From: Caecitellus pseudoparvulus | Taxonomy: Eukaryota; Bigyra: Bicosoecida | DNA length: 64,000 nucleotides | Assembly: GCA_965644315.1 (NCBI GenBank) | Contig: CBFFRQ010000069.1 | Span: 248,001 to 312,000, forward strand | Direction: 5' to 3' | In this document: positions 11,117 through 19,333 of the stretch, one piece after another | How the letters are laid out: every line of letters starts with the position of its first letter | Numbering within the stretch: position 1 is the stretch's first letter | The notes under the pieces: generated by a model | The model's input: the letters and a program-made list of their open reading frames with translations, nothing else | What the model was told of the DNA's origin: nothing | The model's database searches: none | Position numbers and translations under genes: made by a program

Positions 11117-11188
11117 TCTGACGTAGTATAATGGTCAGTATACCCGTCTGTCACGCGGGTGATCCGGGTTCAATTCCCGGCGTTAGAG
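11117..11188 (+). tRNA. tRNA-Asp (GTC), copy 1
   Basis: 72-nt cloverleaf. Acceptor stem TCTGACG pairs with CGTTAGA (one G-U), D-arm GTAT/ATAC, anticodon loop CTGTCAC with GTC, T-arm GGGTTCAATTCCC, discriminator G. No intron. Identical in sequence to the copies at 14185 and 17505. Confidence 0.97.
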
Positions 11189-11195
11189 CTTTTTT
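11189..11195 (+). terminator. Pol III terminator of tRNA-Asp copy 1
   Basis: A run of six T directly after the tRNA 3' end (C then T6). Confidence 0.8.
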
Positions 11196-11281
11196 CCTCC
11201 CCCACAACTATCACCCACAAACCTCAACACCACGACCTCCACCCCCACGCCCCAGCACAAACAACACCACCCATGCATTCC

Positions 11282-13956
11282 TCACCGCACGTGAGCCGCG
11301 ATCAGCACACGCATACGCTCGGCGATGGCGGCTGGGCTCATGCCCTCCCCGTCCATCGTTGCGGCGGCAGCCACGAAGGCTTTTGCCCGTGCGGCAGCGT
11401 CCAGGGCCGTGGCGGCAGGCGTGGAGGGGTCTTCCTTGGCCTCGGCCGTGCCCCCCACTGCGCCGCGAAGCCCCTCCAGCTCCTTTGCCTTCGCGTCGGC
11501 GGCTTCCACCACCGCAGGCGGGCAGCCCGTCATGCGAGCGACGTGCACGCCGAACGACGCCCCAGCGGGCCCAGGCCGGACAGAGTACAGCATGGTAATA
11601 TCACTGCCAGTGGCCAGCGTATCCACGTGCTGGTTGATCACGCCAGGCATGCTAGTCGCCAGCGCGGTCATCTCATGAAAGTGTGTTGCGAAGAGGGTGA
11701 AAGCTCCCACGGCGGCCAAGTGCTCTGACAGCGCCCATGCAAGGCCAAAGCCGTCGTAGGTGCTGGTGCCGCGCCCCAGCTCGTCAATGATAACGAGGGA
11801 AGCGGGCGTGACAGTCTCGCAGATGGCAGCCGCTTCCAGCATCTCGGCCATGAACGTGGAAACGCCCTCCAGCTGAACGTCCCCGGCGCCGATGCGGGCG
11901 AGGAGGCAGTCCACCAGCGGCATGGTCGCCGAGGCTGCAGGGACAAAGGAGCCCATTTGTGCCAGCACTACCAGCATGCCCAGCTGGCGGATATACGTGC
12001 TCTTGCCGCCCATGTTGGGGCCGGTGATGATGCTGAAGGAGCTGGAGCCGGGTTGCATGACGTGGTCATTGGGGATGAACGGGTGGGTGGGGTCTGCCTC
12101 CAGCAGGGCGTGCCGGGCCCCCCTGATGTTGAAACCCTTCGCATCGCCCGCTGGCAGCATGACTGGGCGCACGTACGATGCAGGGGCGCTGCAGGCCAGC
12201 ACTGCCATGCCCGTGTACGCGTCTAGCTCCCCCAGCGTCTCCCCCAAGCTCTCAATGATGGGCGTGTATGTGCGCACAACCTTGAGCACCTCACCCAGCA
12301 CTGCGCTCTGGGCTGAGGAAAACGCCCGCTGAGCAGCCTGTGCCTCGTCCACAGCAGCCTTCAAGCGCGGGGTGGTGAAGAGGACGCCCGCTTGCAGCGT
12401 GGCGCAGATGACGACGCCGGGGAGCTTGCGCACCGCCTTGTCGTGTTTACGCGTCACGCGGAAGACGTAGCCGCGGGCCTTGTCCTTTTCGAACTTGATG
12501 TCCAAGCTGCCGCCACCGTGGCGGTCCATGAAGGCGTCCGCGATGGCCATCAAGTTTCCCTGAGCGTCTTCATGGGCAGCAGCTGCAGATGCCAGTTCTG
12601 GGGAGAACGTCGGCTTGATGCGTGGCTCGGCGGCTGTTGGGTCGTCCACCACCGTCTCCACCAACGCTACGAACTGCGCGAACTCGCCCCGCAGCCACGT
12701 CAGGCGCTCTGCCAGGGCCACGAGCGGGGGAGCAGCGGCTCCCAGCAGGCTGGCTGCCGCAGGCAAGGGTGACGTGATGGTATTGTACAGGCGCAGGATG
12801 TCCATGAGGTTGGCGCTGCGACGGGCGAGGCGCCTGCGAAGCATGTGCACGTCTGGCACGCGCATGACATCACGCAGGCGGTCCCGGGTCTCTGGGTCGT
12901 TCACAAGCGCTTCCACGATGTCAGCCCGCTGGCTAATGGCGGCAGCATTGGTGAGGGGCGCTGTCAGCCACCGAGCCAGCGTACGCGGGCCACCCTTGGA
13001 CCAGCACCCTGCCGACAGTGAGGCGAGGAGGGATCGCCCCTGGGCCTCGTCTGTCGCACCTCGTCGCACAGCTGACGCTGGCATGAGGTTCAGGGCCACC
13101 AGGGCAGAGCCGTCCAGGCGCATGATGCCGTCCAGCTCCCCCTTGGCCAGCGCCAGCACCACGGGGGGAGCGGCGCCGGGCGCCAGCGACGCTGCCGCGC
13201 TCCCTGCCGCTGACGCTGCGGCAGAGCCTTCAGCATCGTCTGCACGAATGCCGTCTAAGGCTGCTTGCACTTGGCCCACGGCGAGCACCGCCCGCAGGCT
13301 CGCTGCAGCGAGCGGCATGCTGTGCAACAGCTCTGTCTGGCCAGCGACACTCTCTTGCCCCAGCAGTCGGGAGAGCGCCTCGCCCAGCTCCTCCATGCTG
13401 CCGGAGAAGAGGCTGCGTGGTCGAAGCTCCATTTGCATGCCGATGCTCGAAGCGATGCGCTCCAGCTTCTCGCGCAGCACTGTGCAGGGCGGGACAACAG
13501 CGCGGTGCTCGTTCAAATACCGCACATACAGGGCACACCGCCTCTGCAAGGGGGGAGGGCACTCTGATCTACAATTCCCCAGCGAGTGTGCTATGAACAA
13601 GCCTGCTTGGTCTATCCAGGGTGCAAATGCAGGAAGGCGCCATGCCTCTTGCCAGCACAGGCCGTTGTAGTCCTTCAAACACATCACGCACCTGCTGGCA
13701 TCTCCTTCGGCAGAACGAGCACAGATGGGCCGTGGCGCACGAGGATGCTCTCCACCATGGGCATGTGTTCTCCATCCAGCACTTGGAACAAGAGGAGGCG
13801 CCCTATGGTGGGGTCTTGCATGCTGTCGCGGGCGCGGGGCTCGCTGAGCGCGACACCGAAGGATTTGCCGTTTGGCCCGGTGGACATGGTCACGGCTGCC
13901 ACAGCTGGCACGCCATCTGATGAGCCCTCCGACAGGGGAGAAGCAGGTGACTCCAT
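11282..13956 (-). CDS. MSH2: MSH2 mismatch-repair ATPase, N-terminal domain not found
   Basis: DNA mismatch recognition ATPase, partner of MSH6/MSH3. Exon 2 is 13479-11282; exon 1 ends at 13692 (donor GTGCGT). The acceptor CCCTGCACAG before 13479 is phase-correct and restores the connector domain (VLVLPKEMPA joined to VLREKLERIA). Seen: connector domain, lever/clamp (ANLMDILRLYNTI as in MSH2), Walker A TGPNMGGKSTYIRQ, FVPAASA, GVSTFMAEMLEAA, Walker B DELGRGTSTYDGFGLAW, ATHFHE, and LYSVRPGPAGASFGVHVA, which is MSH2-like. From the ATG at 13956 the protein is about 820 residues versus about 930 usual. The mismatch-binding domain I is absent or unrecognisable. The frame runs open (no ATG) to 14154, only about 30 bp from the tRNA at 14185, so the 5' end is unresolved: missing exons, a divergent exon, or real truncation. 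Confidence 0.88.
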
Positions 13957-14179
13957 GATGGTCGTGCTACCTGCCTGCAGGGGGGGCCGGCTCGGCACCA
14001 GGTGGCCTGCTCGCTGTTGTTGCGTGAAGCAGACCTTCCCGCCTGGATCGCTGGGATACAGCACTTTCTCTGCGTATCCGATCAAATCGAGCCAGGACTC
14101 AGGAGTTGAAAGAAAGTAGGATGGAATGTGGGCCCAAAAAGGGTTCTGTAACACTCAGAGGCGAAGGAATCGGGCGACA

Positions 14180-14184
14180 AAAAG
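14180..14184 (-). terminator. Pol III terminator of tRNA-Asp copy 2
   Basis: T5 run on the minus strand just past the tRNA; shorter than the runs after copies 1 and 3. Confidence 0.65.
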
Positions 14185-14256
14185 CTCTAACGCCGGGAAT
14201 TGAACCCGGATCACCCGCGTGACAGACGGGTATACTGACCATTATACTACGTCAGA
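14185..14256 (-). tRNA. tRNA-Asp (GTC), copy 2
   Basis: Identical 72-nt tRNA-Asp on the minus strand, followed on that strand by C then T5. Together with copy 1 it brackets MSH2 as an inverted pair. Confidence 0.97.
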
Positions 14257-14272
14257 AGGATATGGAAGGATG

Positions 14273-14402
14273 CGAAACAATGCACTGTAAGGTGCTGGTA
14301 GTTGTATGGTCCTGGAGTGTGGAGTCTGTGTGGCAAAGTCGGAGTCGTGGCAAACATGAGAGAGCACCCATGCACGAGGCAGTCCGGCGAGAGGGACCAC
14401 AT
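14273..14402 (-). repeat. Inverted duplicate segment B: 5' flank of tRNA-Asp copy 2
   Basis: Reverse complement aligns with about 17359-17488 at roughly 90%, sharing for example TGCCACGACTCCGACTTTGC and ACAGTGCATTGTTTC. It is the 5' flank of a tRNA-Asp in both places and sits upstream of a divergently transcribed orphan gene in both (14429 plus, 17323 minus). Confidence 0.88.
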
Positions 14403-14428
14403 GACTGATCACTACCGTTGTTAAGACA

Positions 14429-16645
14429 ATGCAGAGTGAGGGCCTGCTCCCTCGTGCAGAAGATGACGCTGCGTCGGAGGGGTCCGGGCTCGGAGGCGGA
14501 GCAAGGAACTTCCTGAGCAAATCGGCCCCAACTTTGCCAGCCGCTTCTCCAGTCTTAGAAGCGCCAAGAAGACGGCCAAAAGGAGGGAAGAGGAGAGTGC
14601 CCCAGCACGTTGTTCCAAGCAGTCGTCGGCGGCTGAAAGCGGTCTCTGCGTGGGGTGCCCACTCCTTGACAGCTGAGGATGCTGCTGGTGCTGCTGGGGC
14701 TGCTGTGGCCTGGGCCAGGGGAGACCCCACAGCGGCCATGAGGCTGGGGGTGCAGCTGCAGAACGCGAGCCTGAAGACTATCCTGGACCTGGCCAAGGAA
14801 CTGACGGGGGTTGACTTGCTCACACCCTTTGAACGGCAAAGTCTGGCGCTGCCGGTTGCTGCAGGGTCGCGCAGCGACGTGCCCAAAGACATCGACACGA
14901 CCCCAGCATCTGTGGCAGTTGCAAGGCGGTGGGCTGTGGCAAAGTACATCGCATACACCTTTCTTCTTGGGGGCATGGCTGTCTTGCCGGCAAATGCTGT
15001 GGCAGCTGCCACTCAAGGCCAGCGTGACTTCCTGCACAGTGGCGATGCGAGGAAGCTGGCATCTCACCTGCACAAGCTGACAGGGGACGTCATTGCTGGC
15101 GGCCTGCGCTCCACTATTCCAGCAGCTACGCTCCTTGTGGCTTGCGCTGCGACGACGGGCTTGCTCAACGCCGACGCGCAGGTGGTGGACGATGCCCACC
15201 AGGCCGCTGGGATCGAGCAGCAGCCAATGGCGCAGGCAGCTGTGCGGGACCTCACGGCAGCTTGTGGCGCGGAGAGCGTCAAGTCCATCCGTCCTTTGCC
15301 TCCGCCTACGAAGAGGAGCGCCTCAGCGGCGCTGAAGCTGCTCCCGTGGCTGGAGTCAGCTGATGTGGAGCGCCAAGCCTTGCTGGGCGTGGCTGCCTCG
15401 GGGTTCACCACCGCCCCACCCCGCATCGCACCAGCTCCAACCGCAGCAAAGGAAACAAGACCTCAGGCACTGGGAGGTGGGGCTCTGGACAGCGCTCTTG
15501 CCAGCTCCGCTGCCGACGCAGGCCGCCCTGGCGGCAGTGCCCTCGGCAGCCACTCGGGAACGACGGACGAAGGGGGGCTTGGGGCTGGCTCAGTGGGCAC
15601 TGCCTCAGTCATGATGGGCTCTGACCTTGATAGCCTGGATGGGGGTGGCCTGGCTGGGGATCTGGGCCCCCTGGGAGTGGACGAGGGCGGCACGGGAGTC
15701 GGGCGCTCTGCCGGTCAGCGCCGCGGCATGGCTGTGGCCTTGTTGTTGGCGTGCTGCTCCCGGATGGACCCCCGCACAGCCCGCTTCGTGGTGGTAGACA
15801 AGGCCCAGGCGTCTGTGAACCGCCCTGACTCTGGATCTTCGCACGGCGGCCGCATGGCAGGCTCGGATGACCCCGACGGCCTTGACCCACACAGGTCTCT
15901 GGACATGCTGCTGGACGCCACTGGGCCCCTGCCGGGCGTGCAGGCTGTCATGACTGGGCCCCTGGCCGCAGCGACCAGTCTTCTGGCTGGCAAAGCAGAG
16001 GCCAAGCGCCAGGCTGCGGCAGCTGCCCCCACGCCAAAGCGCAAGAAAGGCAGGCGTCGGCTGAAAAAGCCCCGGGGCCGCACGGGGACACCGCAGCAGC
16101 TGGAGCCCGTTCCCGAAGGCCGCGCTGGGACGAGTGGCACGGACCTGGATGCAGCCTTGGCGGCGCTGGGTGCCAGCACAGGCAGGTCTGAGGACTCGTG
16201 GGATGAAGGGGGGTCATCCTTCGGCATGTCTCGAGGGGGCGCCTCTGTTGGCCGAGGGGGGGTGCCACTCCCCAAGGAGGCCAAGGCTGCGAAGCGGCTG
16301 GGAGCCCGGAACCTGTACGATGGCAAGTGGCTGGAGGCGTGGGACCAACAGCTTGCAGTGTTGATGAAGGACGTGCGGCAGCAACTGCTGGGAGGACAGC
16401 CCTGTGCTGCTCCCGCAGACGCGGTGCCATACCTGGCCGTTGGCTCGACAGGAGTCCGCGTGCGGGGCTCCACCGCTGCCTCAGCCATCCAAGATGGCGG
16501 CTTGGCTGTGGACGCCTTGCTGGTGGCCAGCTGCACCCCCCCGCCCGTGGGCACATCTGCAGCCGACCTTGGCTCGCACCTGGACTATCTGAGCACTATT
16601 GCTGGGTCGCCGAGAGAGGGTGTGCCCAGACAAGGGGCGCGCTGA
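14429..16645 (+). CDS. Hypothetical protein, Gly/Ala-rich, 738 residues
   Basis: Single open frame with an ATG close to the end of the duplicated segment B. No family recognised. The N-terminal 90 residues are basic (RRRPKGGKRR, SSRRRLK). Residues about 90-320 look folded and helical, with SLKTILDLAKELTGVDLL, KYIAYTFLLGGMAVLPANAV and GGLRSTIPAATLLVACAATTG. A long Gly/Ser/Asp-rich region follows (about 360-600), including a lysine/arginine cluster KRKKGRRRLKKPRGR that could be a nuclear or nucleolar signal. The last 120 residues look structured again (KRLGARNLYDGKWLEAWDQQ). Coding status is inferred from length, GC-rich wobble positions and sensible composition. Its stop lies 17 bp from the stop of the convergent gene at 16663. 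Confidence 0.6.
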   Translation: MQSEGLLPRAEDDAASEGSGLGGGARNFLSKSAPTLPAASPVLEAPRRRPKGGKRRVPQHVVPSSRRRLKAVSAWGAHSLTAEDAAGAAGAAVAWARGDPTAAMRLGVQLQNASLKTILDLAKELTGVDLLTPFERQSLALPVAAGSRSDVPKDIDTTPASVAVARRWAVAKYIAYTFLLGGMAVLPANAVAAATQGQRDFLHSGDARKLASHLHKLTGDVIAGGLRSTIPAATLLVACAATTGLLNADAQVVDDAHQAAGIEQQPMAQAAVRDLTAACGAESVKSIRPLPPPTKRSASAALKLLPWLESADVERQALLGVAASGFTTAPPRIAPAPTAAKETRPQALGGGALDSALASSAADAGRPGGSALGSHSGTTDEGGLGAGSVGTASVMMGSDLDSLDGGGLAGDLGPLGVDEGGTGVGRSAGQRRGMAVALLLACCSRMDPRTARFVVVDKAQASVNRPDSGSSHGGRMAGSDDPDGLDPHRSLDMLLDATGPLPGVQAVMTGPLAAATSLLAGKAEAKRQAAAAAPTPKRKKGRRRLKKPRGRTGTPQQLEPVPEGRAGTSGTDLDAALAALGASTGRSEDSWDEGGSSFGMSRGGASVGRGGVPLPKEAKAAKRLGARNLYDGKWLEAWDQQLAVLMKDVRQQLLGGQPCAAPADAVPYLAVGSTGVRVRGSTAASAIQDGGLAVDALLVASCTPPPVGTSAADLGSHLDYLSTIAGSPREGVPRQGAR

Positions 16646-16662
16646 TTCTGCAAGTACTGAAT

Positions 16663-17323
16663 TTACATCGTCTCTGAACCGTGCAGCATGATCCCTTCTG
16701 CTGCCTGTGCCTTGCTGCGGCGCAGGGCGTACACATCCACCCCTGCGGCAAACACTACCTGGCCGATGAAGGGCACCTGCACTCCTTGCCAGCTTGGGTT
16801 CGAGACTTGCAGCAGGCAGCGACCACCATCACGCCGAGCCTTGAGGGCTTTTAGCTCTGGCTCAGCTTCTTCCCAGGTGTGGAAAGTCGTCGACGGCGGC
16901 GGGAGGTCTGTGCCTGAAAGCACAAGGGAGACGAATCCTGACGTGGTGGCCACGGAGCCCACCATGTCGTACTCGAACAGCTCCCCTTCCTTTCCAAGGT
17001 TCCAAGAGTTGCCTGGGTCTTCCCCGGTGCCAAGTGAGTGTGTGACCGCCTTCCCTGGGTCTTCTGCGAGTCTGCTGGTCACATCGCTCACAACAGGCAC
17101 CTGCGGAAATCGCGCAAAGTGCCGCTTGCCACCGCCGCTGCTCTGCAGCAGGCATGGTGAGACTCACCGACATGCCGTGCTGCTGTATGGCTGCCATGAC
17201 ATCTTGCGCTTGGAAAAGCGCTCGCGCGTCCAGGATGTGCACAGTAACGCCAGAAGTGGAGGAGCACAGCGCTCGGGCGCCTGACACCAATTGGCCGGCG
17301 TTTCGACTTGCTGCCTGAAGCAT
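16663..17323 (-). CDS. Hypothetical protein, 197 residues
   Basis: Exons 17323-17168 and 17100-16663 flank a 67-bp GT-AG intron (donor GTGAGT, acceptor TTTCCGCAG) and keep phase 0. The frame is open to 17350 but only non-ATG codons precede the ATG at 17323. The N-terminus (MLQAASRNAGQLVSGARAL) is an Arg-containing amphipathic stretch compatible with mitochondrial targeting. The rest is mixed alpha/beta, with GVTVHILDARALFQAQDVM and VQVPFIGQVVFAAGVDVYAL. No family recognised. The promoter side is the duplicated segment B next to tRNA-Asp copy 3. Confidence 0.55.
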
Positions 17324-17358
17324 TGCAAAGAAAACTTCGAGCAAGCTCACTAAGGTGC

Positions 17359-17488
17359 ATGTGATCCCTCTCGCCGGAGTGCCTCGTGCACGGGTGCTCT
17401 CTCACGTTTGCCACGACTCCGACTTTGCCACAAACACCCCACACTCCAGGACCTCACAACTACCAGTACCTTACAGTGCATTGTTTCA
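17359..17488 (+). repeat. Inverted duplicate segment B, second copy
   Basis: Partner of 14273-14402 in opposite orientation (about 90% identity). Similarity ends near 17488 at GTTTC, 16-17 bp before tRNA-Asp copy 3; from there the sequence follows copy 1 instead. Confidence 0.88.
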
Positions 17489-17504
17489 CCTCTCTCCGCA
17501 TCCT

Positions 17505-17576
17505 TCTGACGTAGTATAATGGTCAGTATACCCGTCTGTCACGCGGGTGATCCGGGTTCAATTCCCGGCGTTAGAG
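17505..17576 (+). tRNA. tRNA-Asp (GTC), copy 3
   Basis: Identical 72-nt tRNA-Asp. 5' flank beyond about -17 matches copy 2; the immediate 5' flank and everything 3' match copy 1. Confidence 0.97.
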
Positions 17577-17584
17577 CTTTTTTT
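17577..17584 (+). terminator. Pol III terminator of tRNA-Asp copy 3
   Basis: T7 run after the tRNA 3' end. Confidence 0.8.
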
Positions 17585-17669
17585 CCTCCCCACAACTATC
17601 ACCCACAAACCTCAACACCACGACCTCCCACCCCACGCCCCAGCACCAACAACACCACCCATGCATTCC

Positions 17670-17845
17670 TCACCGCACGTGAGCCGCGATCAGCACACGC
17701 ATACGCTCGGCGATAGCGGCTGGGCTCATGCCCTCCCCGTCCATCGTTGCGGCGGCAGCCACGAAGGCTTTTGCCCGTGCAGCAGCGTCCAGGGCCGTGG
17801 CGGCAGGCGTGGAGGGGTCTTCCTTGGCCTCGGTCGTGCCCGCCA
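17670..17845 (-). pseudogene. MSH2 3'-terminal fragment
   Basis: About 57 codons equivalent to the MSH2 C-terminus, including its stop codon, duplicated without the ATPase. Near-identical to 11282-11455, so it is recent. It lies 18 bp downstream of, and in the same orientation as, the Kir-like gene, so it probably supplies that gene's 3' UTR rather than a protein. Confidence 0.88.
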
Positions 17846-17863
17846 CGAAGCCCTGTGAGCTGG

Positions 17864-19110
17864 TCAGGCATGGTCTGGCACGTCTTGTGCTCCACTGCTC
17901 CGCAGCAGCGGTGTCTGCAAGCTCCCAGTGGAAGCCGGCGCTGTGGCGCCCGCATCACTGACTGGCGGGTCACACCCTGGGCAGAAGGAGGGCAGAATGG
18001 GGTTCGTCCACTCCCAGTCCCCCCCATGCACTGTGTCCAAGTTGCCCACGTTCATGCAGGCCACCGTGGACCCAAAGAAACCTTGGCGTTGGGTTTGACA
18101 GCAAAGCAGTCGGTCCGCCCACAGGGCATCCGTGCAGCTAATCTGCTGCCGAGGCGTGAACTCCATCAAGTCAGCAAACACGCCTCCCCAGTTCAGGTCT
18201 GGCAGCTCGTAGATGTGGGAGACCCTGACAGCCTTCTCTTGGGCAGAGTCTATGCCGCTGACGTTCACTGATATCCGCGCAAGGTTCCGAAGCATGTGTT
18301 CCGGAGTCAGCCCGTACAGAGGGCTGTCAGGCGTCACGCGGTGGTACACTGTCCACATGAGCGTCATGGAGGTCATGGTGGCCCGTTGGGGGCGCAGTTC
18401 CACCCCCCGATATCCAGCACGCCCTTCTGCTGTGCGGTATGCCATTTGCAGCGTCAGGGTGACAGTGGCGTCGTGGATGGGGGAGGAGCGCAGGTTGGCC
18501 ATGCGGCACTCAAAGCAGAGCTGCCCGTCCATGTGCCCCAGGATGGCGGTCTTGGAGAAGCGGATGCGGGGGTGAGGGCGGCTGATGCGGTCCACGATGA
18601 TGCCAATCACGACGGCCAGCCACACGAGCGAGACGAGGCCCTGTGCCATGTACACCAGTCGGGCGCCGGTGCTGTGGGCGCGTGCGTCGATCTCAACGCC
18701 GGACAGCACGCAGGCGCTGACGAAGAAGATGTCCCAGAAGGTCGTGAGTTCGAAGCCCTCTGCCCCCAAGGAACCCGCCGGCAAGGCGTTGTACAGCCCG
18801 GCGAAAATGAGGCTCATGCTAAGCCAGGATGCCACGAGCACCAGCGTCAGATTCAGCATCGACGTTGCCATGAGGAAGTTATACAAGTCGGCAAGGCGAG
18901 GGAGAACGCCTCGACGAATCACGGGCATGAGGGTGGACTGACCGCCCCCTCTTATCACGTGCTTGCGTGCTCCCCTGCGGACAGGGAGCAGGTACGGCAC
19001 AGAGTTGTGCGGAGTTTGAGCTGTCACAGCACAAAGCACACCCACGGGTCATCCTTGTAGTGTGACGCCACAAGATCAGCCACAGACGACTGCACATGTG
19101 AAGCAGACAT
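17864..19110 (-). CDS. Inward-rectifier (Kir)-like channel protein with degenerate pore
   Basis: Exons 19110-19046 and 18974-17864 (71-bp intron, donor GTGGGT) give 391 residues and restore DDP-GARKHVIRGGG. Architecture is that of Kir/KirBac channels: a slide-helix segment VLPRLADLYNFLMATSMLN, TM1, a pore region, TM2 LVYMAQGLVSLVWLAVVIG, then RISRPHPRIRFSKTAILGHM, matching the conserved F/I-S-R-P...I-x-F-S-K-x-A entry to the cytoplasmic Kir domain. C-terminal domain residues also match (MANLRSS, LMWTVYHRVTPDSPLYGLTP, SHIYELPDLNWGGVFADLM). Where K+ channels carry T-I-G-Y-G, this protein reads FFVSACVLSGVEIDARAHST, so the selectivity filter is absent. K+ conduction is therefore doubtful; an altered-selectivity or regulatory role is possible. 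Confidence 0.75.
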
Positions 19111-19333
19111 GCTCTCCCGAAAGCCCTGCTGTTCAGGATGCTCCGTGCCGCCCCGGGCTGAGTGGGCACTTGGTCGCGTCGGCTGCCCGTTGATTCTGCT
19201 GGCTCACTGGGCAATGGGTCTTGCATGCGCCGTGGCGAAAGTGCAGTCAAGGGTCGACGAACGTAAAATGTAAGCAAAGAATGTGTGCAGGCAAATCCTT
19301 CGTCGGTATTGAGCAGGGTAGGGGCCTGCATTG

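Larger units (their letters stand above)
11101..11455 (+). repeat. Duplicated segment A: tRNA-Asp copy 1 plus MSH2 3' end
   Basis: Aligns colinearly with 17489-17845 at roughly 97%, from about 16 bp upstream of the tRNA, through the tRNA and the spacer, into the last ~57 codons of MSH2. Differences are scattered substitutions and one or two single-base indels. Similarity stops near 11455, where the second copy meets the Kir-like gene. Confidence 0.92.
17489..17845 (+). repeat. Duplicated segment A, second copy
   Basis: Partner of 11101-11455 in the same orientation: tRNA-Asp copy 3, its T-run, the spacer and the tail of MSH2. It abuts segment B on its left, so the unit is a mosaic of the flanks of tRNA copies 1 and 2. 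Confidence 0.92.

Noticed and set aside
13543-13690. Alternative MSH2 exon 2 starting at AGGCGG (13543) or AGTGCC (13563)
   Set aside because: The first is out of phase with exon 1 and the second has a poor acceptor; the site before 13479 is in phase, pyrimidine-rich and gives a better family match.
16978-17323. Possibility that the 197-residue orphan is the missing MSH2 N-terminal domain
   Set aside because: It has its own stop codon and no resemblance to MutS domain I, despite lying next to the duplicated MSH2 tail.
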